This document shows, piece by piece, positions 44,172 through 52,565 of a stretch of DNA of 64,000 bases. The translations under genes and the position numbers were made by a program. The stretch comes from an uncultured Flavobacteriales bacterium (GTDB taxonomy: Bacteria; Bacteroidota; Bacteroidia; Flavobacteriales_G; Salibacteraceae), in contig CAKZKD010000002.1 in NCBI GenBank assembly GCA_937121175.1, positions 434,001-498,000 of the forward strand. The letters run 5' to 3'. The notes beneath the pieces were generated by a model. It did not search any database and was not told the origin of the DNA. It saw only the letters and a list, made by a program, of their open reading frames with translations. Numbering within the stretch: position 1 is the first letter of the stretch; each line of letters opens with the position of its first letter.

Positions 44172-44675
44172 TTGAATCTACAAAAGCATCGCGGTCAGTT
44201 AATTGCCATTATAGTTGTATTTGTAATTGGAGTCACTTTAGCGATGTTGCCTCATAAAAGTTCTGTTGTTCCGGTTAAAGAAGAAGTTACCGAATCGAAA
44301 GAAACGCTGAGTGTAGATGAAAAAATTGAAACTGCAGTTGAAATAATTACTTCTGGAAAAGGTGCTCCAATGCGGGGAATATCACTTTTAAAAGAAGTTT
44401 TGGAAGAAGACCCAAAGAATACAAAAGCACTATATTACTTAGGTGTATTTAGTATTCAAAGTGGACAATTTGACAAAGGTATTGGTCGATTTGAAGCTAT
44501 TTTGGAGTTGGAGCCAAATAATCAAGATGCACGATTGCTGCTTTCGAGATGTTTGATTGGGAACAATCAGCCTGAAGAAGCAAAAAAAGAATTAAATAAA
44601 ATAATGCAGTCTGAGGCTCCTGTTGAGCTGAAAGACAATGCAAATGAATTAATTGAAGAAATTAAAAAATCTTAG
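44172..44675 (+). CDS. Membrane-anchored tetratricopeptide repeat protein
   Basis: The 167-residue protein has one N-terminal transmembrane helix (about 9-27) and two to three TPR units (about 65-160; KALYYLGVFSIQSGQFDKGI, EPNNQDARLLLSRCLIG). The start is TTG, 4 nt after the HU gene. TPRs serve protein-protein contacts; no specific partner is seen. The context (HU, ribosome-type basic protein, RNase G) is conserved-looking in the class. Confidence 0.85.
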   Translation: MNLQKHRGQLIAIIVVFVIGVTLAMLPHKSSVVPVKEEVTESKETLSVDEKIETAVEIITSGKGAPMRGISLLKEVLEEDPKNTKALYYLGVFSIQSGQFDKGIGRFEAILELEPNNQDARLLLSRCLIGNNQPEEAKKELNKIMQSEAPVELKDNANELIEEIKKS

Positions 44676-44677
44676 TT

Positions 44678-44767
44678 ATGCCAAGCGGTAAGAAAAGAAA
44701 AAGACACAAGATTGCCACTCACAAGAGAAAAAAGAGACTGAGAAAAAACAGACATAAGCGTAAGTAA
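44678..44767 (+). CDS. Tiny Arg/Lys-rich protein, AURKAIP1/COX24 (mS38/bS22-type) family
   Basis: The frame encodes only 29 residues, starting MPSGKKRKRHKIATHK and continuing with KRLRKNRHKRK. About two thirds of them are Lys, Arg or His, and it carries no acidic residue. This pattern matches the small conserved Bacteroidota protein annotated as AURKAIP1/COX24 domain, related to mitochondrial mS38 and mycobacterial bS22, which sit in the small ribosomal subunit. It starts 2 nt after the TPR gene stop, so it is co-translated. Family assignment comes from memory of the pattern; existence as a gene is well supported by codon-perfect structure and context. Confidence 0.8.
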   Translation: MPSGKKRKRHKIATHKRKKRLRKNRHKRK

Positions 44768-44824
44768 GCGCCGTTAGTTTTTGCCTTAGCTGCTAATATT
44801 TGAGCGGCTTTGGCGCTTTTGTTT
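44766..44824 (+). terminator. Hairpin before RNase G: terminator or leader structure
   Basis: AAGCGCC (44766-44772) pairs with GGCGCTT (44812-44818) around a 39-nt region that can form an inner AGC/GCT stem, and TTTTGTTTCTTTTT follows. It either ends the HU-TPR-basic-protein unit or forms a structured leader of the RNase G gene. Confidence 0.5.
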
Positions 44825-44841
44825 CTTTTTAATCAGAGGGT

Positions 44842-46392
44842 ATGAATAAAGAATTAGTTATTAATGCTTCTTCCTCTGAAGTAAGAATCGCACTTCTTGA
44901 AGACAAGAAGCTTGTCGAGCTTCATGAGGAAAAGCCAAATAACGAATTTTCTGTAGGCGATATTTACCTTGGAAAGGTAAAGAAGCTTGTCCCAGGATTA
45001 AATGCAGCTTTTGTAAATGTGGGTTATGAACGTGACGCATTTTTGCATTATCTCGACCTGGGGCCACAGTTACAGTCGCTACAGAAATTCGTAAAAAATA
45101 CACGTTCGGGAAAACAAAATTCCCCTGAACTCGCGGACTTTAAGTTTAGCGATGAAATTGATAAGAACGGTAATATTAAGGACGTCCTTTCTCAAGGGCA
45201 GGAGGTATTGGTTCAAGTTTCTAAGGAACCCATTTCAACCAAAGGTCCAAGAATTAATTGTGAGGTAAGTTTAGCTGGTCGATTTTTGATTTTAGTGCCT
45301 TTTTCAGAGAAGGTGAATATATCGTCAAAGATTAGAAGTAAAGCTGAACGGACAAGACTCAAAAGCTTAATTGACAGCATTAAGCCGAAGAATTTTGGTG
45401 TTATTATTCGAACCGTTGCGGAGAATAAAAAAGTTGCCGAACTAGACCAAGATTTAAAAGACCTTGTGAGTCGATGGGCAGATATGCACACGTCTTTAAA
45501 GGAAGCTAAACCACCGAAAAAATTATTGGGCGAATTAGGAAAGTCGGCCGCTTTGTTGCGCGATATTCTTAGTCCAAGTTTCAACAGCATTGCAATTGAC
45601 GATCCACAACTATATGGTGAAATCAAAAATTATATTGGAACAATTGCACCTGAAAAGGTCAGCATTTTAAAACAGCACACAGCTAAGAAACCCATTTTCG
45701 ATACCTATGGTATAGAAAAGCAGATAAAAGCGCTTTTTGGTAAAAATGTTACCATGTCTTCTGGAGCTTATTTGGTTATTGAGCATACGGAAGCATTGCA
45801 TGTTGTTGATGTAAATAGTGGTAATACCTCGAAGTCTGATTCAAGTCAGGAAGAGAATGCTTTGCGGGTGAACATTGAGTCGGCAGAAGAGATTGCTCGT
45901 CAACTTAGGTTGCGCGATATGGGTGGAATTATCGTAGTAGATTTTATTGACCAACGAAAAGCAGAAAGTCGAAAGGAATTATTGAATTCGTTAAAGGAAT
46001 TCATGAAAAACGATAAGGCTAAACACCATATTTTACCACCCAGCAAATTTGGCCTAATTCAGATTACACGTCAACGTGTGCGCCCAGAAATGGATATCAA
46101 AACCTCTGAAGTAATTCAAACCAAGGATGGTAATGTTGAGGTAAGAGCAACCATTCTGCTTATTGATGATATTGAGAATGAAGTTTTCCGTATTCTCGAT
46201 GGAAAAATGACTGGAAGTTTATTTGTTCAATGTCATCCATTTATAGAAGCCTACTTCAAAATGCGCCGAATGCAGTATCAGGCCAAGTGGTTTATGAAGT
46301 ACAAGAAGTGGGTTTCCATTACCTCGTCGAATTCATTGCCATTGATGGAGTTCCATTTTATTGGAGACGGTGGTAAGGAGCTGAAATCATAA
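44842..46392 (+). CDS. rng: Ribonuclease G (RNase E/G family)
   Basis: This 516-residue endoribonuclease processes rRNA precursors and mRNA. An S1 RNA-binding domain spans about 35-130 (VGDIYLGKVKKLVPGLNAAFVNVG). The RNase-H-like catalytic region has the metal-binding Asp in VVDVNSGN and in VVDFIDQRK. The C-terminal part (QCHPFIEAYFKMRRM) matches RNase G; there is no long disordered RNase E scaffold. Confidence 0.94.
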   Translation: MNKELVINASSSEVRIALLEDKKLVELHEEKPNNEFSVGDIYLGKVKKLVPGLNAAFVNVGYERDAFLHYLDLGPQLQSLQKFVKNTRSGKQNSPELADFKFSDEIDKNGNIKDVLSQGQEVLVQVSKEPISTKGPRINCEVSLAGRFLILVPFSEKVNISSKIRSKAERTRLKSLIDSIKPKNFGVIIRTVAENKKVAELDQDLKDLVSRWADMHTSLKEAKPPKKLLGELGKSAALLRDILSPSFNSIAIDDPQLYGEIKNYIGTIAPEKVSILKQHTAKKPIFDTYGIEKQIKALFGKNVTMSSGAYLVIEHTEALHVVDVNSGNTSKSDSSQEENALRVNIESAEEIARQLRLRDMGGIIVVDFIDQRKAESRKELLNSLKEFMKNDKAKHHILPPSKFGLIQITRQRVRPEMDIKTSEVIQTKDGNVEVRATILLIDDIENEVFRILDGKMTGSLFVQCHPFIEAYFKMRRMQYQAKWFMKYKKWVSITSSNSLPLMEFHFIGDGGKELKS

Positions 46393-46410
46393 GGTTACTT
46401 TAGTTCCTCA

Positions 46411-46869
46411 ATGAGGGGTAGAAAGTTTTCGAAGGATGAGGCAAGACAGAAAATAATGTCGTACTGCGCTATGCAAGAGCGTTGTCATTTTGAAGTTCAA
46501 GAAAAACTGAAATCGTGGCAAATTCCTTGGGATATTTCTAGTGAGCTAATTGTTCATTTAATAGAATATAATTTTTTGAATGAAGAACGTTTTGCGCGTT
46601 CTTTTGCTCGAGGAAAATTTCAGATTAAGCGTTGGGGAAAAAGAAAAATTACTCAGAAATTATTCGAGAAACGGGTTTCTAAACCTTGTATCAAACTTGG
46701 CTTAGCAGAAATTTCTGAGGAGGATTATAAAAGAACCATCAAAGCGTTAATTGTCCGAAAAGAAAAGGATATTATTGCCACTAATAAATTTGAAAAAATG
46801 GCCAAGTTGAGAAGTTACCTGATGCAAAAGGGTTACGATTGGTCAGATATTAAAGAATATTTTGAATAG
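46411..46869 (+). CDS. recX: Regulatory protein RecX
   Basis: RecX caps and disassembles RecA filaments, limiting recombination. The 152-residue protein shows the three tandem three-helix repeats of the family: EARQKIMSYCAMQERCHFE, FLNEERFARSFARGKFQIKR with WGKRKI, and the C-terminal SYLMQKGYDWSDIKEYF. No recA is adjacent; instead it lies 2 nt before prfB. Confidence 0.9.
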   Translation: MRGRKFSKDEARQKIMSYCAMQERCHFEVQEKLKSWQIPWDISSELIVHLIEYNFLNEERFARSFARGKFQIKRWGKRKITQKLFEKRVSKPCIKLGLAEISEEDYKRTIKALIVRKEKDIIATNKFEKMAKLRSYLMQKGYDWSDIKEYFE

Positions 46870-46871
46870 TT

Positions 46872-47976
46872 ATGATTAATCAAGATCAGATTAAAGCTTT
46901 TGCTAGACGCTTAGATGCGTTAAGGGGGCATCTTTGACGTAGATAATCTACGTGAACATATTGAAGACCAAGACCAAGCTACTCAAGCTCCCGATTTTTG
47001 GAATGATTCGAAAGCAGCGGAGTTAATTCTCAAAAAACTAAATCAAAAAAAATTCTGGGTTATTGCCTATGATAAAGTGGAATCACTTTATGAAGACCTA
47101 CTGGTGCTCAAAGAATTTTTTGATGATGGTGAGCCAAATGAGGCTGAGGTTAATGCGCAAGAGCTTGCATTTTTAGAGGCAATTGAAGAATTAGAGTTCA
47201 GAAACATGCTGTCAAGTGAAGAGGATGCTCTCGATGCTGTATTGGAAATAAACTCTGGCGCAGGTGGAACTGAGAGCCAAGACTGGGCTGAAATGTTATT
47301 GCGTATGTATGTTATGTATTGCGATAAAAACAATTTGAAAGCAACGATTACGGAAAAGCTTGATGGTGATGGAGCAGGAATAAAATCTGCCCGAATAGAA
47401 ATAGGAGGGGACTTTGCCTACGGTTTTTTAAAAAGTGAAAATGGTGTTCACCGATTAGTACGAATATCCCCATTTGATTCAAACGCAAAGCGACACACTT
47501 CATTTGCATCTGTTTTCGTATATCCAGTTGTGGATGATAGTATTGAGATTGACGTGAATCCAGCGGAATATAATTACGAAACTTTTAGGTCTGGTGGAGC
47601 AGGTGGACAAAATGTAAATAAGGTAGAAACAGGAGTTCGCCTTGAGCATAAACCAACTGGAATTATTATCAGAAATACCGAGTCACGCTCGCAATTGCAG
47701 AATAAAGAAAATGCAATGAAATTGCTGAAATCTAAACTTTATGAGCTTGAACTAAGAAAGCGGCAAGAAGAACGTGACGTCATTGAAGGTAACAAGATGA
47801 AAGTTGAATGGGGTAGTCAAATTCGAAATTACGTAATGCATCCATACAAACTTGTAAAAGATCTAAGAACCAATATTGAATCAACAGACGTGCAAGCCGT
47901 AATGGACGGTGACATTGGAAAGTTCATAAAGGCTTACCTAATGGAATTTGGAAATAGTAAGCAAAATGTAGATTAA
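46872..47976 (+). CDS. prfB: Peptide chain release factor 2 with programmed +1 frameshift
   Basis: RF2 recognises UGA and UAA stops. The first frame runs from ATG 46872 for 21 codons to an in-frame TGA at 46935-46937; a +1 slip continues from GAC at 46936. The joined product is about 367 residues, the normal RF2 length. It has the tripeptide anticodon SPF ([11 protein letters not shown]) and the catalytic GGQ in [11 protein letters not shown]. The frame downstream is open without defects, so this is programmed recoding, not a broken gene. The annotated coding segments are 46872-46934 and 46936-47976. Confidence 0.97.
46923..46938 (+). promoter_or_regulatory. prfB programmed frameshift site (AGG GGG CAT CTT TGA C)
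   Basis: The slippery CTT TGA C is preceded by an SD-like AGGGGG three nt upstream of the CTT codon, the classical layout. RF2 scarcity at the UGA promotes the +1 slip, giving autoregulation. Confidence 0.93.
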
Positions 47977-47986
47977 GTCAGTCCGA

Positions 47987-50900
47987 TTACCTAAACAAAT
48001 GGACTTGTCCGGTAACTTCTTTCGGAGCTGCACTATTAACTCCTTCTACAACTTCAAACTCAGATCGGTAAGTAAGTTTATAAACATAAGTACCAATTGG
48101 TAATGGTTCACCGCTTCTCATATGCGTACCATCCCAAAGGACTTCATTTAGAGTAGTTTCCCAAACAATCGATCCCACGTTATCAAAAACTTGTAACCTG
48201 TACTCGAAGAAACCTTCAAGAGATTTTACACCCCAGTAGTCATTGTCATTATCATTATTTGGAGTAAAGGCATTTGGAATCCATACATTACTACAATCTT
48301 CAAAGCCTACATAAATGTCTCTAATGTCTGCTCCACAATCGTTAGTCAGAATTAATTGGTACAGTCCCGTCTGGGTAACCTGATACAAACTGTCACTTGT
48401 TCCGTCTTGCCATTCAAACGTTAAGCGATTCGTCTCGGTACTTGAACCTGAGAAATTTGGGCTAAGCTCTAATTTTTGACCAATGCAGAGTGTAGTGTCG
48501 GGATTTCGAATCCTAAAATTAATTATTGGGTCTATATCTTTTCGGATAGAGGCAAAAGCAGTGTCGGTACATCCTGGATATTGGCCGTATTTAATTATTA
48601 CTTTGAAATCTCCTTCTTGGGCAAGGGTTATCTTGCTAAAAGTCGTATCAATCCAGCCAGAGTCGGCAGGGTCTAATAACGGATTCATCAGCGAATCTCG
48701 GATACCAGCAATATTGTAAAACTTATACCAATAGTAATTCAAATACCCTTCTGTATAGGCATCAAGTTGAACAGGAGCACCCTCGCAATAAATAGAATCT
48801 GCACTAAAGTCAATTTGTGGTTGCTTAATTTCTGTAATTTGTTTTTCATCTCTAGCTGAACAACCATTTGTCCCAGTAACTGTAACTGAATAAACTCCAC
48901 TGTCAGTTGCAACAACAATTGCTGTTGTGTCTCCAGTGTTCCAGCGATATTTATTATAAAGGTTTCCAGTATCAGCATTGAGACTATCAAAGAATAGACC
49001 TCTGTCAGCTTCGCAAAAAAGTTCGAAATCACCAATATCAACTAGCGGCTTGGGAAGTTCCGTAACATTGACAGTATCTTGGTTTGTACATTTTTTCTTA
49101 TCCGTTATTCTACAATATACTTGCGCCGCAGTATCTGAAATCAATAATATTTGACCATTTGATGCAAGTTTTCTTACCGTTGGAAAGTTCTTGTAATCAA
49201 ACCATTCATATTTTTCATAATTCGGTCCCGCACTAATTAAAAAATTAAATTCGTCGCCTTCACAAAATGAAGTGTCCGGGCCTAGATCAACCGGAGGGAG
49301 AAAGTTCGCGTTGATAACCATGGTATCTGCGCCCATACACCCTACAGAGTCTGTAACCGTAACAGAAAAAGTGCCGTCAGTAATCACAGTATCAAATTCT
49401 GCAATATTCGCAGGGCCTTGCAAGCCTGAAGGACTCCAGCTGTATCTAAAGTAACCACTCCCCGGAGTTAGCGCTTCATTAATTGCGCTTCCTAGACAAG
49501 AATCTCTATCTGCTCCTAAATTTGGAGTTGGTAAGGATGAGATTATCAGCCTTTTTTGAGCAGAAGAACGACAGAAATTGGAATCAACAACATCAACAGT
49601 ATAAATTCCATCAACTACAACACTAATGGATTGCACAGAATCAAGATTAGACCATTTATAAGAAAACATATTTGGGCCGGCATCAATGGTTACGGTATCT
49701 CCGATACAAAAAGTTGAGTCTCCTCCAAGATTTACCACTGGAATGGTATCGTATAACAACTCTAAGCTGTCAATATTCCTACAAGAAGTGTTTCTATCAA
49801 TTAGCAATATTTTATAGGTAGTGTCGTTGTTTACCCACATCGTATCCTGTTTGCCCAGATTAATACCGTCCCAAATATGAATGTAGTTGGTGTCCGAATT
49901 AACTTCCAACTTAATACTATCGCCAAAACAAATTGTTGTATCTGTTCTTAATTGAATAGTAGGAAGGGTATCTAAAGAAACTACTAGCGTATCCTTAGAT
50001 TCACATTGATTGGTATCTCTTGCAGTTACCACATACGACATTCCTGCTTGTATTATCATGGAATCGTTTCCGACTGAAAAGACTCCTCCATTCCATGAAT
50101 ATTCATAAAGACTTGACGTATCAACCGACAGAATAATTGAGTCGTTTGTGCAAATACTCGTGTCACCCTGAACTCCATTTCTATAAAGAGAAAATACAGG
50201 AAGAGAGTCTGCGGTAATAATTAAATTGTCGTTCGTCTCACAACCATTTGAATCTGTAACAAATACAAAAAAGTTTCCGTCTCCTCCAACACGCGTGGTT
50301 TGGGTTGTGTCATTATTCTGCCAAGTGTACTTTCTCATCCCTGAACCAGCGTCTAGAGTAATGCTATCTCCAACGCACAAACTAGTGTCGTTACCAATAA
50401 AGATAACTGGTATGGTGTCTCTTGTAATTACTATAGTATCGTGCGCAGGACAACCATTTGGGTCTTGACCAAAGTAAACAACGGAATTGGCAGTATCTGT
50501 TCTAAGTGAGTAAGATTCAATCGTGTCAATGGTTGGTAGATTGTAGTCAATAATCCATCTGTCGTAAATTGAACCTCCAGATAATCCGGAAAGGTCAACA
50601 AAAATATTTTCGCAAATTGTAGTGTCATTACCAATATTTTCATTTGGTTTTGTTGCATCATCTACAATTCTCATGTCGGAATTTGAGCAGCCATTTGTGT
50701 CTGTAATCGTTATTAATACAGTAGTTGAATCATAAATTTTAATCGTTGAATCTGAAGAATTGTCTTGCCACTTTATCGTGTAATTGGTTCCACGAAGCGG
50801 GGATAAAATCGTGGCGGTATCTCCAATGCACAGTACAGTGTCGGACCCAAGGTTAAAAAAAGGAAGATTGTGATTTTCCAATTTAAATGTGTCCGTAAAT

Positions 50901-51880
50901 GAACAACCTTTTTGGTCTGTTCTTCGGCCCCAATATGTGCCTCCTAATCGAGCAACATTAGTTCTATTGGTGGAAGAGTTACTCCAGAGATAGTTTGCGT
51001 ATCCCAAACCTAAATCCAAATCTACTGAGTCCCCAAAACAAATGGTATCTGGTCCCCCAAAATCAAATGTAGGAAGAGTATCTACAACAACTCGAGCTGT
51101 ATCTTGAGAAGTACAGCCGTATCTGTCAGTAATGGTAAGACTATATGTGGATGTTAGTGAAGGTGAAACTCGAACTATACTGTCCGTGGAAGCAGGATTC
51201 CAGCTGAAGGAGAAAGGGCTGGAGCCTTGATTCGTAATAGGAACAAGATCAACAGAGTCATTGAGGCAAACATTAGTATCGTTGGTTCCAACAGATAAGC
51301 ATAATGAAACCTTCACAACATAATTCATTGAAGCCGAGCATATTGTATCTACCCACTTACCCGAATCTTGACCATTCAGCATGAGGGCTACACAGTTTTG
51401 TGCTGCACCACCGTTCGGGTTACCTGATGCCCAATTTTTGTATGAGGTATCTGCCTTGTCATTCCAAACAAATGATCCGTCATTTAATTTATCGTTGTAG
51501 CCGGTCCAAACACTTCCTGAAATACCTAGGCGATTTGCCCAGACAACAATAGAATCGTTTGCTGCAACACTTGTTATGGAAGTAAGATTTGCGCCCAAAC
51601 TTTGCGCAACTGAGTCAGCAAATAGGTTTGTTTGTGGAGTTGAATGTATAAAGTAAATACTGCAACTATCATTGCCACATCCGAGCTCTTGAAACCCTTG
51701 ACTCGTAAATGCATTTCTGACATTGGTTAGGTTACATGTGCTAGTTGTCTTCTGACACTGAGCCTGTGCCTGACTAAAAGATAGGACAACAAGAAGCAAG
51801 ACGATTAAATTCGTTAAGTTAACCGTTCTGGTTATCAGTGTTTTATAAGTATTTGAAACGCTCAATTCCCCACAAGTCAT
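47987..51880 (-). CDS. Giant T9SS surface protein with C-type lectin domain and Ig-like repeats
   Basis: The 1297-residue protein has an N-terminal signal segment (LIVLLLVVLSFSQAQAQ), then a C-type lectin-like domain of about 125 residues (WTGYNDKLNDGSFVWND, YKNWASGNPNGGA, NCVALMLNG, GKWVD). About 13 Ig-like repeats follow, each opening with variants of GNDTTICxGDSv. It ends in a type B T9SS sorting domain (CHU_C; IPNAFTPNNDNDNDYWGV, YRLQVFDNVG, LWDGTHM, GTYVYKLTY). It should be secreted through T9SS and attached outside. The ATG at 51880 is taken because a TACATTTG box lies at 51887-51894; a frame to 51979 is open but crosses it. The ligand is unknown. Confidence 0.88.
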   Translation of the reverse strand: MTCGELSVSNTYKTLITRTVNLTNLIVLLLVVLSFSQAQAQCQKTTSTCNLTNVRNAFTSQGFQELGCGNDSCSIYFIHSTPQTNLFADSVAQSLGANLTSITSVAANDSIVVWANRLGISGSVWTGYNDKLNDGSFVWNDKADTSYKNWASGNPNGGAAQNCVALMLNGQDSGKWVDTICSASMNYVVKVSLCLSVGTNDTNVCLNDSVDLVPITNQGSSPFSFSWNPASTDSIVRVSPSLTSTYSLTITDRYGCTSQDTARVVVDTLPTFDFGGPDTICFGDSVDLDLGLGYANYLWSNSSTNRTNVARLGGTYWGRRTDQKGCSFTDTFKLENHNLPFFNLGSDTVLCIGDTATILSPLRGTNYTIKWQDNSSDSTIKIYDSTTVLITITDTNGCSNSDMRIVDDATKPNENIGNDTTICENIFVDLSGLSGGSIYDRWIIDYNLPTIDTIESYSLRTDTANSVVYFGQDPNGCPAHDTIVITRDTIPVIFIGNDTSLCVGDSITLDAGSGMRKYTWQNNDTTQTTRVGGDGNFFVFVTDSNGCETNDNLIITADSLPVFSLYRNGVQGDTSICTNDSIILSVDTSSLYEYSWNGGVFSVGNDSMIIQAGMSYVVTARDTNQCESKDTLVVSLDTLPTIQLRTDTTICFGDSIKLEVNSDTNYIHIWDGINLGKQDTMWVNNDTTYKILLIDRNTSCRNIDSLELLYDTIPVVNLGGDSTFCIGDTVTIDAGPNMFSYKWSNLDSVQSISVVVDGIYTVDVVDSNFCRSSAQKRLIISSLPTPNLGADRDSCLGSAINEALTPGSGYFRYSWSPSGLQGPANIAEFDTVITDGTFSVTVTDSVGCMGADTMVINANFLPPVDLGPDTSFCEGDEFNFLISAGPNYEKYEWFDYKNFPTVRKLASNGQILLISDTAAQVYCRITDKKKCTNQDTVNVTELPKPLVDIGDFELFCEADRGLFFDSLNADTGNLYNKYRWNTGDTTAIVVATDSGVYSVTVTGTNGCSARDEKQITEIKQPQIDFSADSIYCEGAPVQLDAYTEGYLNYYWYKFYNIAGIRDSLMNPLLDPADSGWIDTTFSKITLAQEGDFKVIIKYGQYPGCTDTAFASIRKDIDPIINFRIRNPDTTLCIGQKLELSPNFSGSSTETNRLTFEWQDGTSDSLYQVTQTGLYQLILTNDCGADIRDIYVGFEDCSNVWIPNAFTPNNDNDNDYWGVKSLEGFFEYRLQVFDNVGSIVWETTLNEVLWDGTHMRSGEPLPIGTYVYKLTYRSEFEVVEGVNSAAPKEVTGQVHLFR

Positions 51881-51886
51881 CCGGCT

Positions 51887-51894
51887 CAAATGTA
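51887..51894 (-). promoter_or_regulatory. -7 promoter box (TACATTTG) 6 nt before the lectin-protein ATG
   Basis: Exact TAnnTTTG on the minus strand, ending 6 nt before the ATG at 51880. No -33 box was found. If used, the mRNA has almost no leader. Confidence 0.45.
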
Positions 51895-51939
51895 GTAAAG
51901 AAAAATCAGGTTTAATAGCCTTCTTTTCAGTATTGGAAA

Positions 51940-51947
51940 TACCTTTG
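51940..51947 (+). promoter_or_regulatory. -7 promoter box (TACCTTTG) of arsC
   Basis: Exact TAnnTTTG match, 18 nt before the ATG at 51966. Confidence 0.5.
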
Positions 51948-51965
51948 TTTACTAACTTATTTATC

Positions 51966-52313
51966 ATGGAAAAAATCACTATTTATCACAACCCACGTTG
52001 TTCCAAAAGTCGCCAAACGCTAAGTATTTTGGAGGAGAACGGAGCTTCTATCAAAGTTACGGAATATTTGAAGGAAGTTCCGACAGAAAAAGAACTAGAA
52101 CGGATAATTGATAAACTCGGAATTACTCCTGCTGAATTGATACGAACTGGTGAAGTTGATTGGAAAGAGAATTTTAAAGGGAAAGATTTATCAAACAAAG
52201 AGCTTGTCCAAGCCATGGTGAACTTTCCTAAATTAATTGAGCGTCCAATCGTATTAAATGGAAACAAGGCAATAATCGGTCGTCCACCAGAAAAGGTATT
52301 AGAAATTTTGTAA
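51966..52313 (+). CDS. arsC: Arsenate reductase, glutaredoxin-dependent ArsC family
   Basis: The 115-residue thioredoxin-fold enzyme shows the ArsC active site: Cys12 in HNPRCSKSRQ, and Arg60 (ELIRTGE), Arg93 (IERPIV) and Arg106 (IGRPPE), the arginines that bind arsenate. These positions match the well-studied plasmid ArsC almost residue for residue. The ATG at 51966 gives the standard MEKITIYHNP start. No ars regulator or efflux gene is nearby, so a general thiol-redox role is also possible. Confidence 0.88.
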   Translation: MEKITIYHNPRCSKSRQTLSILEENGASIKVTEYLKEVPTEKELERIIDKLGITPAELIRTGEVDWKENFKGKDLSNKELVQAMVNFPKLIERPIVLNGNKAIIGRPPEKVLEIL

Positions 52314-52318
52314 CGAAG

Positions 52319-52468
52319 TTAGGCTTCGATTGCCTTTTTTGGGTTGTTCGTCAACACTTCAATAATTTGCATGGTTACCCAATAAGGCAAGAATAAAGCT
52401 AAAAAAAGCAACGTAAAAAATGCACCACCTGCAACGACCAAGAAAAATAAAACTGCTAAAACTTCCAT
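52319..52468 (-). CDS. Tiny single-helix membrane protein (49 residues)
   Basis: The frame encodes 49 residues: MEVLAVLFFLVVAGGAFFT, a long hydrophobic stretch up to about residue 33, then a short charged tail (LTNNPKKAIEA). A TAAATTTG promoter box lies at 52488-52495, 19 nt upstream, which supports real expression. It converges with arsC (5-nt gap). Function is unknown. Confidence 0.6.
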   Translation of the reverse strand: MEVLAVLFFLVVAGGAFFTLLFLALFLPYWVTMQIIEVLTNNPKKAIEA

Positions 52469-52487
52469 AATTAGATTTTAAGTTGGG

Positions 52488-52495
52488 CAAATTTA
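52488..52495 (-). promoter_or_regulatory. -7 promoter box (TAAATTTG) of the tiny membrane protein gene
   Basis: Exact TAnnTTTG on the minus strand, 19 nt before its ATG. Confidence 0.45.
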
Positions 52496-52513
52496 GATAA
52501 AACTTTTATCCGA

Positions 52514-52549
52514 TTTGTGTTTCCAATTCTACATCGGGAAGTAAATTTG
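52514..52549 (+). promoter_or_regulatory. Promoter of fumC (TTTG-N24-TAAATTTG)
   Basis: TTTG at 52514-52517 and TAAATTTG at 52542-52549, spacing 24 nt. The leader before the ATG at 52566 is about 12 nt. Confidence 0.45.
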
Positions 52550-52565
52550 AAAAAAATAAAATAAG

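Noticed and set aside
46935-46937. In-frame stop early in prfB, suggesting a pseudogene
   Set aside because: The AGG GGG CAT CTT TGA C context is the programmed frameshift, and the downstream frame is intact to the normal RF2 length.
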